From positions 248,001-312,000 of the forward strand of contig NZ_JAWDIX010000001.1 of NCBI RefSeq assembly GCF_032380675.1: a stretch of 64,000 nucleotides of DNA, read 5' to 3'. The position numbers and the translations under genes are program-made. The notes beneath the pieces are model-generated. The model was not told the origin of the DNA and made no database searches. It saw only the letters and a list, made by a program, of their open reading frames with translations. This stretch comes from Anaerolentibacter hominis. GTDB taxonomy: Bacteria; Bacillota; Clostridia; Lachnospirales; Lachnospiraceae. Below are positions 1-7,688 of the stretch, in pieces (the stretch's first letter is position 1; every line of letters starts with the position of its first letter).

Positions 1-2
1 GA

Positions 3-92
3 GTTTCCTATGCGTATTCCATTGAGAATCTGAAAGAGGCACTGGAGCGTATTGAGCGTTTTACGAAAAGACATATGCCGGAGGGCAGATAA
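3..92 (+). CDS. C-terminal end of a probable PLP-dependent aminotransferase (partial)
   Basis: The window opens inside a reading frame of 29 codons plus TAA. The visible tail reads SYAYSIENLKEALERI and then a basic helix, which resembles the last helix of class I aminotransferases, where a Tyr-Ala-x-Ser segment is followed by an ENLxEALxRI helix. The body of the gene, including the lysine that would bind pyridoxal phosphate, lies outside the window, so the substrate cannot be judged. It runs in the same direction as trmL, 65 bases downstream. The family assignment rests on about 25 residues only. Confidence 0.5.
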   Translation, partial: VSYAYSIENLKEALERIERFTKRHMPEGR

Positions 93-157
93 AACGTAAT
101 CTGATACTGCAGCATCACATTCGTTTTAAATTCAAGAATAATAAGGGATGAATACCG

Positions 158-661
158 ATGATAAATATTGTGCTTCATGAACCGGAGATACCGGCAAATA
201 CCGGTAATATCGGGCGAACCTGTGTGGCTACAGGAAGCCGCCTGCACCTGATTGAACCGCTGGGTTTTCAGATTAATGAAAAACAGCTGAAGAGGGCCGG
301 AATGGATTACTGGGATAAGCTTGATGTAACGGTTTATGATAATTACGCAGATTTTCTGGAGAGAAATCCCGGGGCCAGAATCTTTATGGCTACCACAAAA
401 GCAAGACAAACCTATACAGAGGCGGAATTTCCGCCGGACTGTTATATTATGTTTGGAAAAGAAAGTGCCGGTATACCGGAGGAAATACTGGTGGAGCATG
501 AGATGGACTGCATCAGAATCCCGATGATAGGGGATATTCGTTCTCTTAATCTGGCAAATTCTGTTGCCATTGTGCTGTATGAGGCTCTGAGACAAAACCA
601 ATTTGATTCTATGAAGCTTCAGGGGGATCTGCACCGCCTGCATTGGAAAAGCGAAACATAA
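158..661 (+). CDS. trmL: tRNA (cytidine(34)-2'-O)-methyltransferase TrmL
   Basis: This 167-residue protein has the length and motifs of TrmL, the small SpoU/TrmD-knot (SPOUT) enzyme that methylates the ribose of the wobble base of certain leucine tRNAs, using S-adenosylmethionine in the cytoplasm. Motif 1 is PANTGNIGRT near residues 12-21, motif 2 is MFGKESAGIP around 107-116, and motif 3 is the knot-forming RSLNLANSVAIVLYEA near 130-145. AAGGGATG lies just upstream of the ATG. A hairpin terminator follows directly, so this is the end of its transcription unit. TrmL is favoured over other SpoU enzymes because there is no N-terminal RNA-binding extension. Confidence 0.92.
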   Translation: MINIVLHEPEIPANTGNIGRTCVATGSRLHLIEPLGFQINEKQLKRAGMDYWDKLDVTVYDNYADFLERNPGARIFMATTKARQTYTEAEFPPDCYIMFGKESAGIPEEILVEHEMDCIRIPMIGDIRSLNLANSVAIVLYEALRQNQFDSMKLQGDLHRLHWKSET

Positions 662-665
662 GAAT

Positions 666-697
666 AAACGCCAGTACGCTTTGCGGGCTGGCGTTTT
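666..697. terminator. Intrinsic terminator after trmL
   Basis: The 9-bp arms AAACGCCAG (666-674) and CTGGCGTTT (688-696) form a hairpin ending in a T run. It lies between trmL and the converging end of the sensor kinase gene, so it may serve both strands. Confidence 0.8.
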
Positions 698-2044
698 CTA
701 TTGCTGCGGAAAGTCATGTTCCTTTTGAAATGGATCTTTCAGGGGAATGGTTACTTCGATTACTGTGATGGTATCCTGATGATAAACATGGAGGATGCCG
801 TGATAGGACAGGACTATTTTGCGGATATGCTCAAGACTGCCGTAGGTCTTTACTTCTCCTTTTCTGCGGAAGGTAAAAGAATGACTCCGGGTTTGAACAG
901 GGACAGCTGCACTGCTGTATTCCAACTGAAGAACAAGGACCGTATCGGTTGCATCCATCTGAAGGTCTACATAACCGATTCCGGCGGGAGCGGTAAGTGC
1001 GGCCTCACCGGCATATTGAAGCAGATCTCCCAGTATGAGACATAAATCGGAGTCGGTAAAGGGTGTCTTGTCCACGCGGACATCATAGTGAAACGCCACT
1101 CCGGCGCTGGTAAGAGTATGTTTGGCCTGAGTCAGGAGCGCCGACAGGACAATGTTGTCGAGAAGAACGATGTTATCCATATTTCCGATCAAACCGCTGA
1201 TTCTGGAAATAAATTGTTCTGCTTCCTCTGTCCTGCCGGCAGCCAGATAAGATTCCATCGTGGCAAGATTATTTTTAATATCATGGCGGAGAGATCGCAG
1301 CGTGTCGAAATTATTTTTCAGATCTTCATAATACCTGTCCTGTACCTTCGCAATTTCCAGTTTGCGTCTGGCATCCAGTTCAGACTGAAAACGCTGGACG
1401 GAATGGGTATATAGAGCTACGATAATCAGAATGATCAGCAGCACACAGACAAAAATCACACCGATCAGCTGTTCAAATGATTCTTTTGAGTAAGAAGCGG
1501 TACTATAATATTTAATTACGAATAACAGAAAAACCGAGGATAGCAGAATAATTGCCAGAACATTTTTCAGGTAAGGATTTTTGGCAGCAGGTGCATGTCT
1601 GTCACGGACGATCCGGAGCAGCAGATAGAGAATCATGTGGGAAAGCAAATCTGCAAGACACATAAACAGCGGGTCATATACAGCTTCCCCGATGGAGATA
1701 TGAAGAATTCGAAAGAGAAGGGGAAGCAGCAGGACGGAGAAGAGCGCAATCAGTACCGGTTCCAGCAGTGAATAAGATATCTTCAACAGGACCGAACCGG
1801 TAAAACAGATACATAGAAAAGAAATATGAACCAGAGTGAAAAGGATCATATCGATCAAACGTCTGAATAAGAAAACGGTAGACAGCGCCGATAGAAGAAT
1901 AATAAGAAGAATACAGAAATTAAAATACAACCGGTACTTCTTCTGATCCAGCCGAGCGGGTTTGCGAAAGCATTTATATAATTCAACATAGAGAACAAAA
2001 TCCAGAATGTTTAATATCACTGTTGGGATGAAAATGTAACTCAT
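698..2044 (-). CDS. AgrC-like (HPK10) membrane sensor kinase with degenerate ATP-binding N-box
   Basis: The 448-residue protein has an N-terminal half made of about six hydrophobic segments (residues 5-210), a short coiled linker, and a cytoplasmic H-box SLRHDIKNNLATMESYL with the phospho-accepting His at 254. This is the layout of AgrC/ComD-type peptide-sensing kinases (HPK10). The GHKL domain that follows is unusual. Where the family has an N-box like GNLLDNAIEA, this protein has GDLLQYAGEAA (339-349), with neither Asn present, and the HGYGL-type G box reads TYGSLEHI. ATP binding may be weak or lost, so it could act as a phosphatase, a scaffold or a dying gene. No LytTR response regulator or AgrB protease is adjacent. 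A small peptide gene diverges from it. Confidence 0.82.
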   Translation of the reverse strand: MSYIFIPTVILNILDFVLYVELYKCFRKPARLDQKKYRLYFNFCILLIILLSALSTVFLFRRLIDMILFTLVHISFLCICFTGSVLLKISYSLLEPVLIALFSVLLLPLLFRILHISIGEAVYDPLFMCLADLLSHMILYLLLRIVRDRHAPAAKNPYLKNVLAIILLSSVFLLFVIKYYSTASYSKESFEQLIGVIFVCVLLIILIIVALYTHSVQRFQSELDARRKLEIAKVQDRYYEDLKNNFDTLRSLRHDIKNNLATMESYLAAGRTEEAEQFISRISGLIGNMDNIVLLDNIVLSALLTQAKHTLTSAGVAFHYDVRVDKTPFTDSDLCLILGDLLQYAGEAALTAPAGIGYVDLQMDATDTVLVLQLEYSSAAVPVQTRSHSFTFRRKGEVKTYGSLEHIRKIVLSYHGILHVYHQDTITVIEVTIPLKDPFQKEHDFPQQ

Positions 2045-2175
2045 AATTAATCCTCATTATACTTAGCGTCTCTTCGTACAGTGGAGCTATCTCTTATTTA
2101 ACTATAACACCAGACAATGAAATCGAAAATAATATCTGTTCTATTTTGAGATAGGAGGTGATTAGACTGAACGAA

Positions 2176-2265
2176 ATGAACGAAAAGGAACTGCGTTATG
2201 CCGGGAAATGTACCGGTATCGGACATTCGTGGTTTGAGATTATCTGGCAATGGATTTTTGGCTGA
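2176..2265 (+). CDS. Small Trp-rich peptide, possible signal for the divergent sensor kinase
   Basis: A 29-codon frame starts at ATG 2176. An in-frame CTG at 2167 would have better spacing (8 bases) from the strong AGGAGG at 2153-2158 and would add three residues. The N-terminus is polar (MNEKELRYAGK), then comes Cys12, TGIGHSW, and a hydrophobic tail with Trp at 19, 24 and 26. A strong terminator follows 40 bases after the stop, and the gene diverges from an AgrC-like kinase. Own RBS, own terminator and the kinase neighbour support a real expressed peptide. It does not fit the AgrD pattern (Cys or Ser five residues from the end of the ring) or a clear ComX pattern, so a signalling role is inference from context. 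Confidence 0.55.
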   Translation: MNEKELRYAGKCTGIGHSWFEIIWQWIFG

Positions 2266-2304
2266 GGTGTGATTGTTCTACATTGACGCTGTAAACGAAT
2301 ACTC

Positions 2305-2336
2305 AAAGGGAGCTGCTTTTAAAGCAGCTCCCTTTT
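2305..2336 (+). terminator. Strong intrinsic terminator after the small peptide gene
   Basis: Perfect 14-bp arms (2305-2318 and 2322-2335) with a three-base loop and a T run. It ends the short transcription unit that carries only the 29-residue peptide. Confidence 0.88.
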
Positions 2337-2434
2337 TGCTATATGGTAAGTGTTTCTTCTGTAAAATCGGCAGGATGGGAAATGTAAAATTACGTCATAC
2401 CCGTGTAATAGCGCTTATTTTGAGTATTTCATAT

Positions 2435-2489
2435 TTTACATACCTTTAACAATACTTCGATTTCATATTTAACATTGCAGATTTATGAT
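2435..2489 (+). promoter_or_regulatory. Pho-box-like direct repeats and -10 element upstream of pstS
   Basis: TTTACA (2435-2440), TTTAACA (2445-2451) and TTTAACA (2468-2474) recur with spacings of 11 and 23 bases, close to one and two turns of the helix. This matches the TTAACA repeats bound by PhoP in Bacillus. TATGAT at 2484-2489 is a good -10 box just downstream, as expected for an activator site that replaces a -35 box. The gene controlled would be pstS, and the regulator would be the response regulator encoded at 6957. The assignment is by pattern only. Confidence 0.5.
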
Positions 2490-2553
2490 AAAAGACGTAA
2501 ACAGAAAAGAAAACAAAAATAATGTATAACAGAAATGTAAGGGAGAGAAAGAA

Positions 2554-3513
2554 ATGAAGAAAATAACATGCTTTATCCTGGTATTTATGCTGGCAGCTAT
2601 GGCGCTGACCGGTTGCAGTAAAAAAGACAGCGAAGCAGGCCAGCAGCAGATGGGCCAGACACAGACGCCGGTACAGGATAGTGAAGACACGCCGGATAAC
2701 ACAGATGATAAGGATCAGAGCGGTTTTGATACGACACAGGATATCTCCGTTGTATCCAGAGAAGATGGCTCAGGAACGAGAGGCGCTTTCATCGAATTGT
2801 TTGGTGTGGAAGAAAAAGATGAAAATGGTGAAAAGATTGACAGGACAACGACCGAGGCGGCTGTTACGAATAATACTTCCGTTATGATGACCACAGTGGC
2901 CGGCGACCCCTATGCAATCGGTTATATCTCTCTGGGGTCTTTAAATGAAACTGTGAAAGCTGTGAAGATCGACGGGACAGAAGCCAGTGTAGAAAATATT
3001 AAAAGCGGTACTTATAAAATTGCGCGTCCCTTTAATATTGCTACGAACGGCAATGCAAGCGAAGCCGCACAGGATTTTATCAGTTACATTATGAGTGCAC
3101 AGGGACAGCAGGTCATCGCCGATAACGGTTATATCCCGGAGGACAATATGCCGGCATTTGAAGGCGGTAAAGCATCCGGGAAAGTTGTTGTGGCTGGTTC
3201 CTCATCGGTTACTCCGGTGATGGAGAAACTGAAAGAGGCTTATGAAGCGATCAACAGCAATGTGACTATTGAGATTCAGCAGAGCGATTCCACCACAGGT
3301 ATGACTTCAGCAATTGACGGAATCTGCGACATCGGTATGGCATCCAGAGAATTAAAAGACAGTGAGCTGGAAGCTGGCCTTAAGGCGACTGTCATTGCCA
3401 TGGATGGTATCGCAGTCATCGTAAACAATGAGAACACGATTGAAAACCTGACCAGTGATCAGGTGAAGGCAATCTTTACCGGCGAAACATTAAGCTGGAG
3501 TGAAGTTCAGTAA
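2554..3513 (+). CDS. pstS: Phosphate ABC transporter substrate-binding lipoprotein PstS (permuted lobe order)
   Basis: This 319-residue lipoprotein captures phosphate outside the membrane for the PstCAB importer. It begins with a lipoprotein signal peptide ending in LTGC (Cys21), followed by a Ser/Asp/Gln-rich linker. The order of conserved blocks is swapped compared with the textbook PstS. The phosphate loop SREDGSGTRGAF, normally in the middle, comes first (about residues 66-77), and the VVVAGSSSVTPVMEKL block that normally opens the mature protein starts only near residue 210. QQSDSTTGMTSAIDG and MDGIAVIVN then follow, and the protein stops after the TGETLSWSEV segment. A similar circularly permuted arrangement is, from memory, common in clostridial PstS. 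It heads the pst operon behind a Pho-box-like site. Confidence 0.9.
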   Translation: MKKITCFILVFMLAAMALTGCSKKDSEAGQQQMGQTQTPVQDSEDTPDNTDDKDQSGFDTTQDISVVSREDGSGTRGAFIELFGVEEKDENGEKIDRTTTEAAVTNNTSVMMTTVAGDPYAIGYISLGSLNETVKAVKIDGTEASVENIKSGTYKIARPFNIATNGNASEAAQDFISYIMSAQGQQVIADNGYIPEDNMPAFEGGKASGKVVVAGSSSVTPVMEKLKEAYEAINSNVTIEIQQSDSTTGMTSAIDGICDIGMASRELKDSELEAGLKATVIAMDGIAVIVNNENTIENLTSDQVKAIFTGETLSWSEVQ

Positions 3514-3544
3514 TAAGCAGGAAATGCTGTCAGAAATCACAGTG

Positions 3545-3601
3545 TCCAGGATGAGTAACATGACAGAGCCGCGGGTGAGAAACATCCTGCGGCTTGCCTG
3601 G
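3545..3601 (+). other. Nested hairpin between pstS and pstC
   Basis: A 9-bp stem (3567-3575 with 3586-3594, one G-T pair) lies inside a weaker outer pairing (CCAGG with CCTGG). It has no T run. It is a plausible processing or partial-termination site that would leave more pstS than pstCAB transcript, as is usual for binding-protein operons. Confidence 0.5.
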
Positions 3602-3632
3602 ATGTTGTTCTTCAAAATCTGAGAAAGAATAG

Positions 3633-4487
3633 ATGGAAATGAAAAATTATAAGGAAAAAATTATGAAGGGCGTTTTCGCCCTGGCTGCCTGTGTTTCCAT
3701 TCTGGCAGTACTGCTGATCTGCGTTTTCCTGTTTTCAAACGGCCTTCCGGCTATGAAGGAAATAGGGGCATTCAAATTCCTTCTGGGAACAGAGTGGAGG
3801 CCATCCAATGATATATACGGCATCTTTCCAATGATTCTGGGAAGTATTTATGTGACCGCGGGAGCTATTTTATTCGGTGTTCCCATTGGATTGTTAACCG
3901 CTGTTTTTCTGGCAAAATACTGCCCGAAAAAATTATATAAAATCTTTAAGCCGGCCGTGGATCTGCTGGCCGGGATTCCATCCATCATTTATGGGTTTTT
4001 TGGAATCGTTGTGGTGGTACCATTGATTCGGGATCTTTTTGGAGGAAAAGGATTGTCCATGCTGGCAGCTTCTCTGCTGCTGGGTCTGATGATCCTGCCG
4101 ACGATTATCAGCGTTTCGGAATCTGCTATCCGGGCTGTACCCGAAAGTTATTACGAGGGCAGTTTGGCTTTGGGCGCCACCCATGAGCGAAGTATCTTTT
4201 TTACATTGATTCCCGCAGCCAAGTCCGGCATTCTTGCTGGTGTGGTTCTGGGAATAGGCAGAGCGATCGGTGAAACAATGGCGGTCGTAATGGTAGCAGG
4301 CAATCAGCCGAGAATGCCTGCAGGTATCTTAAAGGGTGTCAGAACCCTGACTACGAATATTGTCATGGAGATGGGATATGCGGCGGATCTGCACAGAGAA
4401 GCTCTGATTGCAACCGGAGTCGTCCTGTTTGTCTTCATTTTGATTATTAACTTTTCATTCTCATTATTAAAAAGGAGGATGCAGTAA
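3633..4487 (+). CDS. pstC: Phosphate ABC transporter permease PstC
   Basis: A 284-residue membrane protein with about six transmembrane segments. It carries the permease loop SYYEGSLALGATHERSIF, which contacts the ATPase, and GIGRAIGETMAVVMVAGN, which is typical of PstC. It forms the membrane channel for phosphate with PstA. ATG 3633 is used here; the ATG two codons later is equally possible. Its stop codon overlaps the pstA start by one base (TAATG), which indicates translational coupling. Confidence 0.93.
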   Translation: MEMKNYKEKIMKGVFALAACVSILAVLLICVFLFSNGLPAMKEIGAFKFLLGTEWRPSNDIYGIFPMILGSIYVTAGAILFGVPIGLLTAVFLAKYCPKKLYKIFKPAVDLLAGIPSIIYGFFGIVVVVPLIRDLFGGKGLSMLAASLLLGLMILPTIISVSESAIRAVPESYYEGSLALGATHERSIFFTLIPAAKSGILAGVVLGIGRAIGETMAVVMVAGNQPRMPAGILKGVRTLTTNIVMEMGYAADLHREALIATGVVLFVFILIINFSFSLLKRRMQ

Positions 4488-5371
4488 TGGTTTCTGTAGA
4501 GACAATAAATCAGCAGTCGGCAAGACAGAAGTTAAGGCTGTTTAAAAGAAGTCCTCTTTCCTTGCTTCTTTTTCTTCTGGTTATTCTGGCTGCGGCAGTA
4601 ACGGCATTTCTGATGCTGTTTTTGATTTCTTATATTTTGGTGAAGGGTATTCCTTATTTATCCGCAGATTTATTTTCTCTGCAATATACTTCTGAAAATG
4701 TGTCGCTGGTACCGGCTCTGATCACCACAATTTATATGACGGTACTGGCGCTTCTGATAGCAGTGCCTCTGGGTGTCTTTTCCGCTATTTATCTGGTGGA
4801 ATATGCAAAGAAGGGAAATAAACTGGTTGAACTTGTCCGGCTTACTACAGAAACACTGTCCGGTATCCCTTCTATTGTCTATGGACTATTCGGTATGCTG
4901 TTTTTTGTAACCGCTCTGAAGTGGCGGTACTCTGTGCTGGCAGGCGCCTGTACGGTAGCGATCATGATCCTGCCGTTGATTATGCGGACGACAGAGGAAG
5001 CGCTGAGAGCGGTGCCGGATACATTCCGGGAGGGCAGTTTTGGTTTGGGGGCCGGCCGTTTGCGCACGGTATTCCGGGTCGTATTGCCGCCCGCCATACA
5101 GGGAATTCTGTCAGGTATCATTTTATCAGTGGGACGGATCGTGGGAGAATCCGCGGCACTGATATTTACGGCAGGTACGGTAGCCCAGATACCAGGCTCT
5201 CTGATGGATTCGGGAAGAACGCTGGCCGTCCATATGTACGCTCTTTCATCGGAAGCATTTCACATTAATCAGGCTTACGCCACAGCAGTAGTGCTTCTGA
5301 TCATTGTAATTGGAATCAATGCGGTTGCCGGTTTTGTGGCAAAGAGGCTGACAATAAAAACGAACGAATAA
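4487..5371 (+). CDS. pstA: Phosphate ABC transporter permease PstA
   Basis: A 294-residue integral membrane protein and partner permease of PstC. It has a basic cytoplasmic N-terminus, about six membrane segments, the loop TFREGSFGLGAGRLRTVF and the PstA-type segment SVGRIVGESAALIFTAG. The start overlaps the pstC stop by one base. After the stop, a 160-base structured spacer separates it from pstB, which is unusual for an otherwise tightly packed operon. Confidence 0.93.
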   Translation: MVSVETINQQSARQKLRLFKRSPLSLLLFLLVILAAAVTAFLMLFLISYILVKGIPYLSADLFSLQYTSENVSLVPALITTIYMTVLALLIAVPLGVFSAIYLVEYAKKGNKLVELVRLTTETLSGIPSIVYGLFGMLFFVTALKWRYSVLAGACTVAIMILPLIMRTTEEALRAVPDTFREGSFGLGAGRLRTVFRVVLPPAIQGILSGIILSVGRIVGESAALIFTAGTVAQIPGSLMDSGRTLAVHMYALSSEAFHINQAYATAVVLLIIVIGINAVAGFVAKRLTIKTNE

Positions 5372-5393
5372 GATAAAGGGAGTGCGCTAGATT

Positions 5394-5520
5394 GAAAAAT
5401 TAGCTTGATAGCTAATTTTTCACACGGCTATTTGTGCCGGAGCGTCACAAATAGCATTGATGCGACACCAGAAATCGCCTTCGCGAATTTCTGGTGCGCG
5501 ATTCCTACGCTACGCTCCGG
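5394..5520. repeat. Compound palindromic element inside the pst operon
   Basis: Three successive hairpins fill the pstA-pstB gap. The first is an AT-rich stem centred near 5407 (5394-5421). The second has 10-bp perfect arms (5427-5436 with 5446-5455). The third has 10-bp perfect arms (5466-5475 with 5487-5496). CCGGAGCG in the second loop (5437-5444) can also pair with CGCTCCGG at 5513-5520, enclosing the third. The density of palindromes suggests an inserted repeat unit (REP or MITE-like) or an RNA processing site that sets PstB levels. Confidence 0.7.
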
Positions 5521-5533
5521 AATGGAGATTGGG

Positions 5534-6283
5534 ATGAGTAAACTGGAGGTTTCCGGCCTGGATTTGTTTTATAAGGATTTTCAGGCATTAAGGAACATAA
5601 ATATTTCAATGGCTAAAAATGAGATAACCGCATACATCGGACCGTCCGGATGCGGGAAATCCACACTGTTAAAATCCCTGAACCGGATGAACGATCTGAT
5701 TGAGGGCTGCCGTATTACCGGCACCGTAACACTGGACGGGGAGGATATCTACGGCAATATGGATGTCAATCTGCTGCGCAAACGGGTGGGAATGGTATTT
5801 CAGAAGCCGAATCTGTTTCCCATGAGTGTGTATGATAATATTGCCTACGGTCCGCGGACCCATGGAGTTAAATCCAGAACCAGGCTGGATGATCTGGTGG
5901 AACGTTCGCTCAGATCCGCGGCGATCTGGGATGAGGTAAAGGATCGGCTGAAAAAGAATGCCCTGGGGTTGTCAGGAGGACAGCAGCAGCGTCTCTGTAT
6001 CGCCAGAGCGCTGGCCGTACAGCCAGAAGTACTTCTTATGGATGAGCCCACCTCGGCACTGGACCCGATTTCTACATCGAAGATTGAAGAACTGGCGATG
6101 GAACTGAAAAAAGACTATACCATTGTTATTGTGACCCACAATATGCAGCAGGCTGCCCGTATCTCGGATAAAACAGCCTTTTTCCTGCTGGGTGAAATTA
6201 TTGAGTTCGGCGAGACGGAGCAGATATTCTCCATGCCGGGGGATAAACGGACAGAGGACTATATTACAGGGCGGTTCGGCTAA
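5534..6283 (+). CDS. pstB: Phosphate ABC transporter ATP-binding protein PstB
   Basis: This 249-residue ATPase drives the PstCA channel. Walker A is GPSGCGKST, the Q-loop region is VFQKPNLFPMSVYDN, the signature is LSGGQQQR, Walker B is VLLMDEPTSALDP, and the switch His is in IVTHNMQQA. The frame is open for 43 more codons upstream, but that part lies in the palindromic spacer and has no counterpart in PstB proteins. ATG 5534 (or ATG 5522, four codons earlier) fits the usual length of about 250 residues. Confidence 0.94.
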   Translation: MSKLEVSGLDLFYKDFQALRNINISMAKNEITAYIGPSGCGKSTLLKSLNRMNDLIEGCRITGTVTLDGEDIYGNMDVNLLRKRVGMVFQKPNLFPMSVYDNIAYGPRTHGVKSRTRLDDLVERSLRSAAIWDEVKDRLKKNALGLSGGQQQRLCIARALAVQPEVLLMDEPTSALDPISTSKIEELAMELKKDYTIVIVTHNMQQAARISDKTAFFLLGEIIEFGETEQIFSMPGDKRTEDYITGRFG

Positions 6284-6306
6284 AGAAAAGATTGGGGGTA
6301 TAGAAA

Positions 6307-6960
6307 ATGCGAAGTCGATTTGATGAAGAACTGGACCAGTTAAACAGGGAGCTGCTGGAAATGGCTGCGCTGTGCGAGAACGCCATCAGCCGGACCACCA
6401 AGGCCCTTCTGGAGGGAAATGTTTCTCTCACGGATGATGTACTGGAGCTGGATGAGGAAATAGACCACAAGGAAAGAAAAATAGAGAGCCTGTGTTTAAA
6501 ACTGCTGTTACAGCAGCAGCCGGTTGCACGGGACCTGCGGCAGATTTCATCCGCACTTAAAATGATAACGGATATGGAACGAATCGGAGATCAGGCGGCG
6601 GACATTGCGGAGATAACCTGTCTGGCCAATTCCATTCCGGAAGTGAATACCATGCATATTGGCGAGATGGCCAGGGGAACCATAAAAATGGTAACGGAAA
6701 GCATAGATGCCTTTGTAAATCAGGACCTTGAGCAGGCCAGAGCGATCATCGCCTATGATGATGTGATTGACCGGCTGTTTGATCAGGTCAAACTGGAAGT
6801 CATTGATTTAATTAAAAAGGATGCCCGCTACGGAGAATGTGCAGTGGACCTGCTGATGATTGCAAAATATTTTGAGCGGATCGGGGATCATATTACCAAC
6901 ATTGCAGAGTGGGTGGAATTCTCTATAACAGGACACCATGAAGGAGAGAATGACCGATGA
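6307..6960 (+). CDS. phoU: Phosphate signalling complex protein PhoU
   Basis: A 217-residue all-helical cytoplasmic protein built from two PhoU repeats. Each repeat carries the metal-binding E/DxxxD-type signature: LDEEIDHKERKIE near 49-61 with MERIGDQAADIAE near 94-106, and YDDVIDRLFDQVK with FERIGDHITNIAE in the second half. PhoU links the Pst transporter to the sensor kinase and keeps it in the off state when phosphate is plentiful. The end overlaps the next gene by four bases (ATGA), so PhoU and the regulator are probably translated together. Confidence 0.93.
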   Translation: MRSRFDEELDQLNRELLEMAALCENAISRTTKALLEGNVSLTDDVLELDEEIDHKERKIESLCLKLLLQQQPVARDLRQISSALKMITDMERIGDQAADIAEITCLANSIPEVNTMHIGEMARGTIKMVTESIDAFVNQDLEQARAIIAYDDVIDRLFDQVKLEVIDLIKKDARYGECAVDLLMIAKYFERIGDHITNIAEWVEFSITGHHEGENDR

Positions 6961-7637
6961 TTTATTGTGTGGAAGACGATAGCAGTATCCGGGAACTGGT
7001 TTTATATACGTTGAATTCCACCGGCTTTGAGGCAAAAGGGTTTGCCGAGGGGGCCGGGCTGTGGGAGGAGATCCGGAAGGAGAAACCTGACCTGATCCTG
7101 CTGGATATTATGCTGCCCGGCGAGGACGGGATTTCAATCCTGAAAAAGCTTCGTTCCGGTATGGAAACGAAAAAGATCCCCGTGATTCTGGTGACTGCCA
7201 AGGGAGAAGAATACGACAAGGTGATCGGTCTGGACAGCGGGGCGGATGACTATGTGACCAAACCCTTCGGCATGATGGAACTGGTGTCCAGAATCAAGGC
7301 GGTACTGCGCAGAACGGCCGATGGAGAAGAGAGAGGCAGGCTGGAAACAGATAACCTGATACTGGATATAGAACGGCATGAGGTGACGGCGGAGGGAAGA
7401 GAGGTCAAATTGACGCTCAAGGAATTCGATCTGTTAAAGTGCCTTCTGGAACACAAGGGAATCGTGATGACCAGAGATAAACTGCTGACGATGATCTGGG
7501 GCTATGATTTTGACGGAGAAACCCGGACGGTGGATGTTCATATCCGTACGCTGAGACAAAAACTCGGGGAATGCGGGGATAAAATAGAAACCATCCGGGG
7601 TGTGGGCTATCGGATCGGGGCATCGGGCAGATCGTAA
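6957..7637 (+). CDS. OmpR/PhoB-family response regulator of the pst unit
   Basis: A 226-residue regulator with an N-terminal receiver domain and a C-terminal winged helix. The acidic pocket is VEDDSS near the start, the phosphorylated Asp is in LILLDIMLPGEDG, the conserved Lys is in YVTKPFG, and the DNA-binding domain ends with RTVDVHIRTLRQKLG and the GVGYRI hairpin. Coupling to phoU and placement before a PhoR-like kinase make it the likely phosphate regulator (PhoP/PhoB role), acting on the repeats upstream of pstS. Identity as PhoP or PhoB is inferred from context. Confidence 0.88.
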   Translation: MIYCVEDDSSIRELVLYTLNSTGFEAKGFAEGAGLWEEIRKEKPDLILLDIMLPGEDGISILKKLRSGMETKKIPVILVTAKGEEYDKVIGLDSGADDYVTKPFGMMELVSRIKAVLRRTADGEERGRLETDNLILDIERHEVTAEGREVKLTLKEFDLLKCLLEHKGIVMTRDKLLTMIWGYDFDGETRTVDVHIRTLRQKLGECGDKIETIRGVGYRIGASGRS

Positions 7638-7688
7638 GAGAGATTCAGGAGCGGGATAAAATATGGCGAAAACAGGGATGAGTATACG

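Noticed and set aside
698..1414. Plus-strand frames opposite the sensor kinase
   Set aside because: Antisense to a well-supported kinase gene, low-complexity protein content and no RBS.
2176..2265. AgrD-type cyclic lactone autoinducer
   Set aside because: The single Cys is 17 residues from the C-terminus and there is no AgrB-type gene or acidic AgrD tail. The kinase neighbour alone is not enough for that name.
5405..5533. N-terminal extension of PstB by 43 codons
   Set aside because: The extra frame lies wholly in the hairpin block and resembles no PstB N-terminus; the normal start with normal length lies at 5534.
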